Assembly (NCBI GenBank): GCA_002405755.1 | Contig: DHMK01000014.1 | Span: forward strand, 12,770-48,833 | Source of the DNA: Clostridiales bacterium UBA4644 | Lineage (GTDB): Bacteria; Bacillota; Clostridia; Oscillospirales; Butyricicoccaceae | Reading direction: 5' to 3' | Length of the DNA stretch: 36,064 bases | Part shown: piece by piece, positions 1 to 7,860 of the stretch | Position numbering within the stretch: position 1 is the first letter of the stretch | Layout of the letters: each line of letters starts with the position of its first letter | Made by a program: the position numbers and the translations under genes | Notes under the pieces: generated by a model | What the model was told of the DNA's origin: nothing | Databases searched by the model: none | Seen by the model: the letters and a program-made list of their open reading frames with translations, nothing else

Positions 1-1012
1 GACCTTCAAGAACAGCCTGACCAGCCTGCCCATCGGCGGCGGCAAGGGCGGCTCTGACTTTGATCCCCGCGGCAAGTCCGATATGGAGATCATGCGCTTC
101 TGCCAGGCCTTTATGACCGAGCTGTGGCGTCACATTGGTCCCGACGTGGACGTTCCCGCCGGTGATATCGGCGTTGGCGGCCGCGAGATCGGCTTCCTGT
201 ATGGCCAGTATAAGCGCATCAAGGCTGTCTGGGAGAACGGCGTTCTCACCGGTAAGGGCTTCAGCTACGGCGGCTCCCTGATCCGTCCCGAGGCTACCGG
301 CTACGGCGCGACCTACTACGTCTGCGAAGTCCTGAAGCACTTCGGCGAGACCATGGAAGGCAAGACGGTCGCCGTCTCCGGCTTCGGCAACGTGGCCTGG
401 GGCGTCTGCAAGAAGGTCGCTCAGCTGGGCGGCAAGGTCGTCACCATCTCCGGTCCCGACGGCTACTGCTACGATCCCGACGGCATCGCCACCGATGAGA
501 AGATCGACTACCTGCTGGAGATGCGTGCTTCCGGCCGCGACCGCGCTCAGGATTACGCGGACAAGTTCGGCTGCAAGTTCGTTCCCAAGGCAAAGGTCTG
601 GGGCGAGAAGTTTGACATCGCTATGCCCTGCGCTTACCAGAACGAGATCGGTATGCCCGAGGCGGAGCAGATGGTCAAGAACGGCCTGAAGTATTACATC
701 GAGGTCGCCAATATGCCCACCACCAACGAGGCTCTGGCTTATCTGAAGGAGCACTGCGTTGTGGCTCCCTCCAAGGCTGTTAACGCCGGCGGCGTGGCCA
801 CCTCTGCTCTGGAAATGTCCCAGAACAGCGAGCGTCTGAGCTGGACCGCGGAAGAGGTCGACGCCAAACTGCATCAGATCATGAAGAACATCTACAGCGC
901 TTCTGTGGAAGCTGCTGAGCATGCCGGCCTGGGCTATGACCTGGTCGCTGGCGGCAACATCGCCGGCTTCATGAAGGTCGCCGATGCCATGATGGCGCAG
1001 GGTTTGGTCTAA
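1..1012 (+). CDS. gdhA: Glutamate dehydrogenase, 5' end cut by window
   Basis: Reversible oxidative deamination of glutamate to 2-oxoglutarate, linking nitrogen and carbon metabolism in the cytoplasm. The frame is open from base 2, so the gene enters from the left; 336 residues are visible, and about 110 N-terminal residues of a ~445-residue hexameric GDH are missing. The substrate-site segment PIGGGKGGSDFDP is at the very start, PAGDIGVGGREIG (with the catalytic Asp of the family) follows, and the Rossmann nucleotide-binding turn SGFGNVAWG lies further on. The sequence is very close in style to clostridial hexameric GDHs. NAD versus NADP preference cannot be decided from what is visible. Codon use is more even (many gct, gtt, tct) than in neighbours, which fits high expression. 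A strong terminator follows. Confidence 0.97.
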   Translation, partial: TFKNSLTSLPIGGGKGGSDFDPRGKSDMEIMRFCQAFMTELWRHIGPDVDVPAGDIGVGGREIGFLYGQYKRIKAVWENGVLTGKGFSYGGSLIRPEATGYGATYYVCEVLKHFGETMEGKTVAVSGFGNVAWGVCKKVAQLGGKVVTISGPDGYCYDPDGIATDEKIDYLLEMRASGRDRAQDYADKFGCKFVPKAKVWGEKFDIAMPCAYQNEIGMPEAEQMVKNGLKYYIEVANMPTTNEALAYLKEHCVVAPSKAVNAGGVATSALEMSQNSERLSWTAEEVDAKLHQIMKNIYSASVEAAEHAGLGYDLVAGGNIAGFMKVADAMMAQGLV

Positions 1013-1054
1013 TCGGAGCGATCCTGTTACAGAGCTCTCATCCAAATCAAAACA

Positions 1055-1081
1055 GGCGCCGGGCGAAAGCCCGGCGCCTTT
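1055..1081 (+). terminator. Terminator of gdhA
   Basis: A perfect 10-bp GC stem (1055-1064 with 1069-1078) closed by a GAAA tetraloop and followed by a short TTTG run, 42 bp after the gdhA stop. Confidence 0.85.
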
Positions 1082-1100
1082 GCCGTTTCGGAAAGAATGG

Positions 1101-1134
1101 AAAAGGCCTCTGTTATGCACTGGCATACAGAGGC
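1101..1134 (-). terminator. Terminator of the two-component operon
   Basis: Reading on the minus strand, GCCTCTGTATGC pairs with a matching arm (one bulged base) around a CAGT loop and is followed by CTTTTCC. It lies just past the response-regulator stop and is convergent with the gdhA terminator. Confidence 0.8.
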
Positions 1135-1153
1135 TTCTGTGTTTTGCGGGGCT

Positions 1154-1852
1154 TCAGTCGGCAGCCATCCGATAGCCGACGCCCAGCTCGTTTTCGATGT
1201 ATTTTTCCGCGCCGGGGCGGGAGCCCAGCTTTTTGCGGATATTTGCCATATTTACCTGAAGCTTTTTGATACTGCCGGAATCGGAAACGCCCCAGATCTC
1301 CCGGATGATGGCCGCATAGGTCAAAACCTTTCCGGCGTGCTGCGCCAGCAGCACCACGATGTTGTATTCCGTCTGCGTCAGACGGATCTCCTGCCCGCCC
1401 AGAAGGACCTGCCGCTGATCGAAGCGGATCTCCAGATCCTTCAGCACCAGCGACTGACCGGGATCGCCGCTGCCGTGCCAGATGGTGCTGCGCAGCGCCG
1501 CCCGGATCCGGGCCAGCAGCTCCGCCGGGCCAAAGGGCTTGGTCACATAATCGTTGGCCCCCAGATTCAGCGCCTCCACCTTGTCCTGCTCGGTGACGCG
1601 GGCGGAAAGCACGATGATGGGCGCCGGAGACCGCTCCCGGATCGACCGGATGATCCACATCCCGTCCATATCCGGCAGGCCCAGGTCCAGGATCACCAGA
1701 TCCGGCCTGTGGGAGCAGAAGGCCAAAAGCCCGGAGCTGGCAGAGCCGGCAGTGACCGCCTGAAAGCCGTTGCTTTCCAGCAGCGCGGTAACAAAGGTGC
1801 GGATGCTGCTGTCGTCCTCCACGACCAGGATCTTGTATTTGTTGTTACTCAT
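1154..1852 (-). CDS. KdpE-like OmpR-family response regulator
   Basis: A 232-residue transcription factor with a receiver domain (about 1-120; acidic pocket E12/D13/D14, phosphoacceptor D56, conserved K105) and a C-terminal winged-helix DNA-binding domain (about 135-230, ending in the usual YxENExGVGYRM-like segment). Its best match in my knowledge is KdpE, the regulator of potassium uptake. Its start overlaps the end of the kinase gene by 8 bp, with GGAGG nine bases upstream, so the two are translationally coupled. No kdpFABC pump genes are in the window, so the KdpE name reflects family resemblance and not a shown target. It probably binds the direct repeats in front of the operon (2953-2975). 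Confidence 0.9.
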   Translation of the reverse strand: MSNNKYKILVVEDDSSIRTFVTALLESNGFQAVTAGSASSGLLAFCSHRPDLVILDLGLPDMDGMWIIRSIRERSPAPIIVLSARVTEQDKVEALNLGANDYVTKPFGPAELLARIRAALRSTIWHGSGDPGQSLVLKDLEIRFDQRQVLLGGQEIRLTQTEYNIVVLLAQHAGKVLTYAAIIREIWGVSDSGSIKKLQVNMANIRKKLGSRPGAEKYIENELGVGYRMAAD

Positions 1853-2912
1853 GATCGCCGACCTCCATGTTCTCCATTTTCAAAGTAAAGCGAAACAGCG
1901 CGCCGCCCTTTGGTGCGTTTTCCGCCTGGATCTCACCGCCGTGGGCGTGGATGATGGCGGCGCAGACGGAAAGCCCGATGCCCATGGACCGATGTCCGTC
2001 GGAGGAGAGCGTTGGCGTGCTCACCGGCGAAGAGAACAGCCTGTTCAAAAGCTGGGGCGGGATGCCCTTGCCGTCGTCCTGGACCGCAAACACGGCGTCT
2101 GCGCCTCTGGGATAGATCCGCAGGGTCAGCTGCCGCAGACCCTCCGCGTGCTGGACCGCATTTTCCAGAAGATTGCTCAGCACCTGCTGGATCAGCAGCG
2201 GATCCATGGGGACGCAGAGGAAGTCCTCCGGGAGCTCCACCGTTACGGGCTGCTGGGGATAGCGCTTTCGGAACTGGACCAGCACGGCGTCTGCCAGCTC
2301 CTCCACGGCGATGGGCGTTTTGTTCAGCGAGACGCCGCTCTGGTCCATCCGGGTGACGGTCAGCAGATTCTCCACCATGCGGATGAGCCAGTCCGCCTCG
2401 GAGCGGATCTCCGCCACCAGGGCCAGCCGTCTGTCCGGCGAAAGCTTGTCTGCGTCCTCCAGAAGAATGGAGGAGGAGCCGTAGATGGTGGTCAGCGGCG
2501 TGCGCAGATCGTGGGAAATGGCCCGCAGCAGCTTGGCCCGGGCGGCCTCCTGGGCGCTCTCCGCTTCCCGAAGCTCCTGCTGGCGGATGCGGGCCGTCAG
2601 CATACCGGCCACGCAGGTGACCGCCGTCAGCACCAGCGCGGAGCTGAGATTTTCCGGAATGGCAAAGTCAAAATCAAAATAGGGGTAGGAAAACGCATAG
2701 TTTACCATCAGCGCGGATACCACCGAGGCGGAGATCCCCCAAAAATAGCTTCGGGTGGTCAGCGCGATGCAGAAGACCGCCAGGGTAAAGAGCATGGGCG
2801 TGACATTTTGAATGTTCAGCCCGGTCTGCAGCAGCAGGCCCAGCAGCAGCGCGCCCAGCAGGAAAAAGAACCAGTAGCCGAAATTTCGGAAATAATGCCG
2901 CCTTGTCTGCAT
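1845..2912 (-). CDS. Short KdpD-like sensor histidine kinase
   Basis: A 355-residue membrane kinase. Four hydrophobic segments lie between about residues 11 and 107 (DUF4118-like, as in the membrane part of KdpD). The HisKA box AISHDLRTPL follows with phosphoacceptor H134, then the N box around N247-N251, the G1 box DDGKGIP (279-285) and the G2 box GIGLSV (311-316). Classical KdpD is about 900 residues and begins with a KdpD domain and a universal-stress domain; both are missing here, and the protein starts right at the membrane segments. The start ATG has AAGGGA upstream. It is the first gene of an operon with the response regulator. The ligand is unknown; potassium or turgor sensing is only an inference from the family. 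Confidence 0.9.
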   Translation of the reverse strand: MQTRRHYFRNFGYWFFFLLGALLLGLLLQTGLNIQNVTPMLFTLAVFCIALTTRSYFWGISASVVSALMVNYAFSYPYFDFDFAIPENLSSALVLTAVTCVAGMLTARIRQQELREAESAQEAARAKLLRAISHDLRTPLTTIYGSSSILLEDADKLSPDRRLALVAEIRSEADWLIRMVENLLTVTRMDQSGVSLNKTPIAVEELADAVLVQFRKRYPQQPVTVELPEDFLCVPMDPLLIQQVLSNLLENAVQHAEGLRQLTLRIYPRGADAVFAVQDDGKGIPPQLLNRLFSSPVSTPTLSSDGHRSMGIGLSVCAAIIHAHGGEIQAENAPKGGALFRFTLKMENMEVGDHE

Positions 2913-2933
2913 AAGATCCCTTCTTTAGATAGA

Positions 2934-2975
2934 AGTATAACAGAGATCTGGCAAAGATTCTGCTAAAGAATCTGC
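2934..2975 (-). promoter_or_regulatory. Promoter and direct-repeat operator of the KdpDE-like operon
   Basis: On the minus strand a -10 box TATACT (2934-2939) has no good -35 box at 17 bp. That position is instead covered by two near-identical 11-mers, AAAGATTCTGC (2953-2963, plus-strand reading) and AAAGAATCTGC (2965-2975), spaced 12 bp start to start. Direct repeats over a weak -35 are typical of promoters activated by OmpR-family regulators, which suggests autoactivation. Confidence 0.55.
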
Positions 2976-2982
2976 CGCGCAC

Positions 2983-3016
2983 AAAAAAGGCCACGCCCAA
3001 AGGCTTTGGGCATGGC
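2983..3016 (-). terminator. Terminator of the degV gene
   Basis: On the minus strand a 12-bp stem (3005-3016 with 2990-3001, one G-U pair) with a GCC loop is followed by six Ts (2983-2988), 12 bp after the degV stop. Confidence 0.9.
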
Positions 3017-3027
3017 GCTACAGGGGA

Positions 3028-3930
3028 TCACGGCCGGTCAGGCTGGCGCTTGTCGCCAAAAAAGAAGACGGCGACGGTCCCTGGGCCGCTGTGGGCGGCG
3101 ATGATGGTGCCGATATCGCAGATGCGGATGGGGCCGCGAAGGTTGGGGAAGCGGGCGGCAATGGCATCGCGGGTGGCCTCCGCGTCGGCCAGACAGTCGG
3201 AATGGCAGATGAAGCATTTGTCCGCATAGGCTTCGCCGCCTCTGGCGTGCTGGGCCATGGTGTCAACCGTGCGCTGGATGGCGGCCCTTTTGCCCCGGAC
3301 CTTGTCGTAGGCGATGATGCGGCCCTGATCGTCCAGCCGCATGATGGGGCAGATGCTCAGGATGGAGCCGATGGTGGCCGCTGCGCCGGAGACCCGGCCG
3401 GAGCGCTTGAAATACTTCAGATCGGTGGAGAAAAACTGATGATGGACCTGGTCCCGGTTGGCCAGCGCCCACTGCTCCACGGCCTCCAGCGAAGCGCCCT
3501 GATCCCGCAGGTCGGCTGCGCCGTCCACCAGCAGACCGTAGCCGGAGGAGGAGCAAAGGGAATCCACGATGCAGAGCCTGCGGCCGGGGTATTTGGGGCG
3601 CAGCAGCTCCGCAGCCTCCAGCGCGTTTTGAACGGAGGGCGTCATGCCGGAGCCGAAGGCGATATGCAGCACATCGCCCCTCTGCAGCAGCGGCTCGAAA
3701 AAGTCTACATAGCGGAAAACATTGATCTGCGAGGTGGAGGGCAGCTTGCCCTCCCGGAGAAAGTCATAAAACCGGGGCAGCGCCGCCGGATCCCGGCCCA
3801 TGTCGTCGGGATATTCCTTTCCGTCCACCAGATAGGAATAAAACAGCACCGGCAGGCCGCGCCCGGCAACATAGGAATAGGGCAGATCTACCGTGGATTC
3901 GCAGGAAAGGATGTAAGGTGCGTCTGTCAT
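3028..3930 (-). CDS. DegV family protein (fatty-acid binding)
   Basis: A 300-residue cytoplasmic protein of the DegV/FakB family, whose studied members bind a fatty acid and present it to a fatty-acid kinase for use in phospholipid synthesis. The N-terminal ILSCESTVDLP strand, the STSQI turn and the GSGMTPSVQNA segment match the family's ligand-binding core, and the length is normal (280-300). The frame is open 70 codons further upstream, but I chose the ATG at 3930. It has GGGAGAG at proper spacing, sits downstream of a consensus promoter, and the upstream part would overlap that promoter. No FakA-type kinase gene is in the window. The gene appears monocistronic, with its own promoter, a palindromic operator candidate and a terminator. 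Confidence 0.92.
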   Translation of the reverse strand: MTDAPYILSCESTVDLPYSYVAGRGLPVLFYSYLVDGKEYPDDMGRDPAALPRFYDFLREGKLPSTSQINVFRYVDFFEPLLQRGDVLHIAFGSGMTPSVQNALEAAELLRPKYPGRRLCIVDSLCSSSGYGLLVDGAADLRDQGASLEAVEQWALANRDQVHHQFFSTDLKYFKRSGRVSGAAATIGSILSICPIMRLDDQGRIIAYDKVRGKRAAIQRTVDTMAQHARGGEAYADKCFICHSDCLADAEATRDAIAARFPNLRGPIRICDIGTIIAAHSGPGTVAVFFFGDKRQPDRP

Positions 3931-3957
3931 AAAAGGATCTCTCCCAAGTCCAGAATG

Positions 3958-4017
3958 GCGGCAAAAATTCTTTGCCGCGTATACTTTCATTATAGCCGGG
4001 ACGGCCGCCGCCGTCAA
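3958..4017 (-). promoter_or_regulatory. degV promoter with palindrome just downstream
   Basis: On the minus strand TTGACG (4012-4017), a 17-bp spacer and TATAAT (3989-3994) form a near-consensus sigma-A promoter. Directly after the expected start of transcription lies a perfect inverted repeat, GCGGCAAA (3958-3965) and TTTGCCGC (3971-3978), with a 5-bp centre. Its position between promoter and ribosome site fits a repressor operator. Confidence 0.75.
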
Positions 4018-4076
4018 TTGGGCAAATCCTATGAAAATGCCCAGTAGAATATGCAGACCGTCCGGCGCACGCGGAC

Positions 4077-4113
4077 AGAAAAGCGCCGCAGACGGAGCAG
4101 CCCGCTGCGGCGC
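4077..4113 (-). terminator. Terminator of fhs
   Basis: On the minus strand GCGCCGCAG pairs perfectly with CTGCGGCGC (arms 4105-4113 and 4083-4091) and is followed by TTTTCT, shortly after the fhs stop. Confidence 0.8.
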
Positions 4114-4136
4114 AGAGCGCCGGGGAAAAGGCCGGA

Positions 4137-5810
4137 TCAAAACAGGCCGGAGATGCGCCCGTCGTCGTCCACGTCGATGCGCTCGGCGGCGGGGACCTTG
4201 GGCAGACCGGGCATGGTCATGATATCGCCGGTGAGCGCCACCAGAAAGCCCGCTCCGGCGGAGACCTTCACATTGCGCACCGTCACAGTGAAGCCCTCCG
4301 GCGCGCCCAGCAGGGCGGGATCGTCGGAAAAGCTGTACTGTGTTTTTGCCACGCAGACGGGCAGCCCGCCAAAGCCTAGCTGGGTCAGACGGCTGATCTG
4401 CTTCTGCGCGGCGGGCAGGATGGAGACCTCCCGGCCGCCATAGACCCGGGTGACGATGGCCCGGAGCTTTTCTTCGATGGAGCAGTCCAGCGGATAAGCG
4501 AAGGCGAAGTCGCCCTTTTCCTCCTCGCAGAGATGGGCCACCTCCCGGGCCAGCGCCTCGCCGCCCCGGCCGCCCTCAGCCCAGACGGTGGAAAGAACGG
4601 TGTTGACGCCCAGCGCCCGGCACTTGCGGATGATAAAGTCGATCTCCCGGTCGGTATCCGTGGGGAAACGGTTCACTGCCACCACGCAGGGCAGCCGGTA
4701 GACCTTTTTGATGTTGGAAACATGGCGCAGCAGGTTGGGGATGCCCTTTTCCAACGCCGCCAGATCCTCCCGGTCCAGCGCCTTTTTGTCCAGACCGCCG
4801 TGCATCTTCAGCGCCCGCACGGTGGCCACGATGACCACGGCGTCAGGCGTAAGGCCCGCCATACGGCACTTGATGTCCAAAAACTTCTCCGCGCCCAGAT
4901 CTGCGCCGAAGCCCGCCTCCGTAACGGTATAGTCGCCCATTTTCAGGGCCATGCGGGTGGCCATGACGGAATTGCAGCCATGGGCGATGTTGGCAAAGGG
5001 GCCGCCGTGGACAAAGGCGGGCGTTCCCTCCAGCGTCTGCACCAGATTGGGCTTGAGGGCGTCCTTCAGCAGGGCAGCCATGGCGCCCACGGCCTTCAGA
5101 TCGCCGGCGGTCACCGGCGCGCCGCCATAGGTATAGCCCACGATGATGCGGCTCAGCCGCGCCTTCAGATCGGTGATGGAGGAGGAAAGGCAGAAGACCG
5201 CCATGATCTCGGAGGCCACGGTGATGTCGAAGCCGTCTTCCCGGGGCGTGCCGTTGGCCTTGCCGCCCAGACCGTCTACGATGGAGCGCAGCTGCCGGTC
5301 GTTCATGTCCATGCAGCGCTTCCAGGTGATGCGCCGGGGATCCAAACCAAGGGCGTTGCCCTGCTGGATGTGGTTGTCCAGCATGGCGGCCAGCAGATTG
5401 TTGGCCGCGCCGATGGCGTGGAAATCGCCGGTGAAATGCAGATTGATGTCTTCCATGGGGACCACCTGGGCATAGCCGCCGCCGGCAGCGCCGCCCTTGA
5501 CGCCGAACACCGGCCCCAGAGAAGGCTCCCGCAGGGCCACCACGGTATCCTTTCCGATGCGGCGCAGACCGTCGGCCAGACCGATGGTGGTGGTGGTCTT
5601 GCCCTCGCCGGCGGGGGTGGGGGTGATGGCGGTCACCAGCACCAGCTTGCCGTCCTTTCGGTCAGCCCGCAGCAGGGCGGGGTCGATCTTGGCTTTATAT
5701 TTCCCGTATTGCTCCAGATATTCCTCCGGCACATGGGCCCGGGCGGCGATGGCGGTGATGGGCTCCATGACGCATTCCTGCGCGATCTGGATATCTGTCT
5801 TATATCCCAT
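4137..5810 (-). CDS. fhs: Formate-tetrahydrofolate ligase
   Basis: ATP-dependent ligation of formate to tetrahydrofolate, giving 10-formyl-THF for one-carbon metabolism (purines, fMet-tRNA, or the methyl branch of acetogenesis). The 557-residue length is normal. The P-loop segment TPAGEGKTTTTIGLADGL is near residue 65. The family signature VKGGAAGGGYAQV with the following PMEDINLHFTGD lies near residues 105-130. The start ATG at 5810 has GGGAGG upstream. No other Wood-Ljungdahl genes (folD, metF, acs) are adjacent, so the local context does not show acetogenesis; formate assimilation or glycine/purine metabolism is enough to explain the gene. Transcribed alone, divergent from the CYTH operon. 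Confidence 0.97.
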   Translation of the reverse strand: MGYKTDIQIAQECVMEPITAIAARAHVPEEYLEQYGKYKAKIDPALLRADRKDGKLVLVTAITPTPAGEGKTTTTIGLADGLRRIGKDTVVALREPSLGPVFGVKGGAAGGGYAQVVPMEDINLHFTGDFHAIGAANNLLAAMLDNHIQQGNALGLDPRRITWKRCMDMNDRQLRSIVDGLGGKANGTPREDGFDITVASEIMAVFCLSSSITDLKARLSRIIVGYTYGGAPVTAGDLKAVGAMAALLKDALKPNLVQTLEGTPAFVHGGPFANIAHGCNSVMATRMALKMGDYTVTEAGFGADLGAEKFLDIKCRMAGLTPDAVVIVATVRALKMHGGLDKKALDREDLAALEKGIPNLLRHVSNIKKVYRLPCVVAVNRFPTDTDREIDFIIRKCRALGVNTVLSTVWAEGGRGGEALAREVAHLCEEEKGDFAFAYPLDCSIEEKLRAIVTRVYGGREVSILPAAQKQISRLTQLGFGGLPVCVAKTQYSFSDDPALLGAPEGFTVTVRNVKVSAGAGFLVALTGDIMTMPGLPKVPAAERIDVDDDGRISGLF

Positions 5811-5846
5811 AGATAAAACCTCCCTGAGAAGATAGTATTATGTTCC

Positions 5847-5875
5847 ATGATAATGGCTCCGGGCGGGTTTGTAAA
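5847..5875 (-). promoter_or_regulatory. Probable fhs promoter
   Basis: On the minus strand TTTACA (5870-5875), a 17-bp spacer and TATCAT (5847-5852) lie 37 bp before the start codon. The -10 box is imperfect; an overlapping CATAATACT further downstream is an alternative. Confidence 0.5.
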
Positions 5876-5927
5876 GCCCGATTTTCGCGGGAGCGGCTTT
5901 TTGACGCAGGACGCGGCTGCGCGGCGG

Positions 5928-5956
5928 TTGAAACCGAAGGAAAACTGTGGTAGGAT
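5928..5956 (+). promoter_or_regulatory. Promoter of the CYTH-DUF3810 operon
   Basis: TTGAAA (5928-5933), a 17-bp spacer and TAGGAT (5951-5956), 28 bp before the chosen GTG start. Confidence 0.6.
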
Positions 5957-5984
5957 AGGGCTGAACAGAAAGCGAGGGATCTGC

Positions 5985-6587
5985 GTGGAGATCGAAGTAA
6001 AGTTCAGCCCGGTGGAGGAGCGCAGCTTTCGGGCCATGCTGGCGGATCGCGCCCTTTCCCGGCCGGCAGAGCCGCTGCGCCGGCTGGAAATGGAGACGGT
6101 TTATTATGACGACCCGGCCCATATCCTTTCCGCCAACGGCTGGACGCTGCGGCTGCGGCGGGAAAACGGGCAGGGCATCTGTACCTTTAAGGGACGGGCC
6201 TCCGGCCTTTCCCGGCTGGAGCTGGAGACGGCGGCGGAGACGGTGGAGGAGGGCGCAAAGCAGCTGGCGCTTCTGCCGGAGCTGCCGCAGCAGGCCAGGG
6301 CGGCGCTGGCGGCGGAGCGGTTTTTGCCGGTGTGCGGCGCGGCCTTCCTCCGGCAGGTCCAGAAGCGGCAGGCGGAGGGGCTGTGCTTTTTCCTCTCGTG
6401 GGACGAGGGCCGGCTTTTTCGGGGCGCGCGCAGCGCCCCCTTTACCGAGGCGGAGCTGGAGCTTTGCGGCGGCACGGAGCAGGCCCTTGCCGCGCTGGCA
6501 GAGGAATACCGGCGGCGCTTCGACCTTGCATTCTGCAGCCGCTCCAAGCAGCAGCAGGCCATGGCCCTGGGGGAGGAAGAAGCATGA
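5985..6587 (+). CDS. CYTH domain protein (triphosphate tunnel metalloenzyme)
   Basis: A 200-residue protein of the CYTH/TTM superfamily, beta-barrel enzymes that bind triphosphate compounds with divalent metal (adenylate cyclase CyaB, thiamine triphosphatase, inorganic triphosphatase YgiF). The hallmark ExExK motif is at the extreme N terminus (EIEVK), followed by MExxYYDDP, the basic strand LRLRRE and TFKGR, as in the YgiF-like group. The frame is open 46 codons further upstream, but the GTG at 5985 places ExExK at residues 2-6, where the family has it, and has GAGGGA five bases upstream. An upstream start would also overlap the promoter. The substrate is not predictable; triphosphatase is most likely. 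The stop overlaps the next start (ATGA), so the two genes are coupled. Confidence 0.88.
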   Translation: MEIEVKFSPVEERSFRAMLADRALSRPAEPLRRLEMETVYYDDPAHILSANGWTLRLRRENGQGICTFKGRASGLSRLELETAAETVEEGAKQLALLPELPQQARAALAAERFLPVCGAAFLRQVQKRQAEGLCFFLSWDEGRLFRGARSAPFTEAELELCGGTEQALAALAEEYRRRFDLAFCSRSKQQQAMALGEEEA

Positions 6588-7771
6588 AGAAAGACTGGAG
6601 CGCACGGCTGAAGCAGGGTCTGTCCCGGCTCCGCCGGCAGGATACCCGGGCGGCCCGGGGCTATCGCCGCTATCACGGAGCGCGGCCGCCGGTGCGCTGG
6701 TTTTTGTGGCTTTTGTGGGCGGCGGTCCTCTGCGCCGCCGCGGCGGGGATCTGGCTGATCTCTCACCAAAGTCCGGCGGCGGGCGATCTTCTCCGCAGGC
6801 TGGCGCAGCAAACGGCCGCCTGCATCTCCCGGATCACCGGCGTCCTGCCCTTTCCCATCAATGAATGGCTCATCGGGCTGGCGCTGGGGCTGGTGCTTTA
6901 CCGGCTGATCCGGGGGCTGGTGAAAAAGCAGTGGGCGGCGCTGGGCCGGGGACTTTGCCGGTTGAGCTTTTTTGCGGCGCTGGCAGTATTTTTATTCATG
7001 GCGCTGTTTATGGTGCAGCATTCCGCGCCGCCGCTGGCCCAGCGCATGGGGCTGACGGTGGAGCAATATACCCAGGCGCAGCTGGAGGAATATTGCGACT
7101 ACGCGGTGGAGCAGGTGAACCGTCTGGCGGAGCAGGCGCCGCGAAACAAAGCGGGCGAATGTGATTTCGGCGCTTTCCGGGCGCTTTCCCGGCAGGTGAG
7201 CGCGGAATATGAGACGCTGGCGGCGGAATATCCGGTCTTTGATGTGCCGCGGCCCGGTCTGGTCAAGCGGAGCCTGCTGGGCGGGCGGATCATGTCGCTG
7301 GTGGATCTGGCGGGCTATTATTTCCCCTGGACGGGGGAGAGCATCGTCAGCTCGGATGTGGTGGACACCCATATCCCCTTCAATATTGCCCATGAGCGGG
7401 CCCATGCCCTGGGGATCGGCCCGGAGGCGGAGTGCAATTTTGCCGCGTGGCTGGCGCTGAAGGACAGCCAGGACCTGCGTCTGCAGTATTCCGCCTGGTT
7501 CAACGCCTATATCTATGCCAGCAACGCCCTTTACAGCCAGGATCCGGAGGCCAGCCGGGCCAGGGTCCAGGCGCTTTGCAGCGCGGCAAAGCGGGATATC
7601 CGCGTGCTGAACGCCAGTCTGGCGCGCTTTGAGGGGCCGCTGCAGCAGGCGGGCAGCGCCATCAACAACGCCTATATCAAATCCACCGGCCAGCCGGAGG
7701 GCGTGCGCAGCTACGGACGGGTGGTGGATCTGCTGCTGGCCTACTATTTTGCGGCGCAGCCCGAAGCGTAA
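6584..7771 (+). CDS. DUF3810 membrane protein with zinc-peptidase motif
   Basis: A 395-residue membrane protein. A basic N-terminal tail (1-37) precedes a hydrophobic segment at about 39-60 and two more at about 95-110 and 128-145. A soluble C-terminal part carries NIAHERAHALG with HExxH at residues 270-274 and acidic candidates E281/E283 as third zinc ligand, as in gluzincin peptidases. This matches DUF3810, a family without an established substrate. The start is the ATG overlapping the CYTH stop, preceded by GGGAGGAAGA. The topology suggests that the peptidase-like domain sits outside the membrane, but this is inference. The pairing with a CYTH protein is discussed as a finding. Confidence 0.82.
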   Translation: MKKDWSARLKQGLSRLRRQDTRAARGYRRYHGARPPVRWFLWLLWAAVLCAAAAGIWLISHQSPAAGDLLRRLAQQTAACISRITGVLPFPINEWLIGLALGLVLYRLIRGLVKKQWAALGRGLCRLSFFAALAVFLFMALFMVQHSAPPLAQRMGLTVEQYTQAQLEEYCDYAVEQVNRLAEQAPRNKAGECDFGAFRALSRQVSAEYETLAAEYPVFDVPRPGLVKRSLLGGRIMSLVDLAGYYFPWTGESIVSSDVVDTHIPFNIAHERAHALGIGPEAECNFAAWLALKDSQDLRLQYSAWFNAYIYASNALYSQDPEASRARVQALCSAAKRDIRVLNASLARFEGPLQQAGSAINNAYIKSTGQPEGVRSYGRVVDLLLAYYFAAQPEA

Positions 7772-7784
7772 CGGATATACTAAA

Positions 7785-7844
7785 AAATCCATGCGGCGCA
7801 CTGTGCTTTTATGGAAACGGTGTATTGCATGGATTTCTTTTTTT
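7785..7844 (+). terminator. Terminator of the CYTH-DUF3810 operon
   Basis: A 10-bp stem (AAATCCATGC 7785-7794 with GCATGGATTT 7827-7836) with a long loop is followed by CTTTTTTTT. The 3' arm also forms the -35 region of the next promoter. Confidence 0.65.
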
Positions 7845-7853
7845 GCGTATAAT
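7825..7853 (+). promoter_or_regulatory. Distal promoter P1 of the polar amino acid ABC operon
   Basis: TTGCAT (7825-7830), a 17-bp spacer and a perfect TATAAT (7848-7853). It is embedded in the terminator of the upstream operon. The 15 bases CGTATAATTATTCCA recur at the proximal promoter. Confidence 0.7.
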
Positions 7854-7860
7854 TATTCCA

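Noticed and set aside
1154..2912. A potassium pump operon
   Set aside because: Only the regulatory pair resembles Kdp; no kdpFABC genes are in the window.
4137..5810. Evidence for acetogenesis
   Set aside because: fhs alone is common in non-acetogens and no other Wood-Ljungdahl gene is adjacent.
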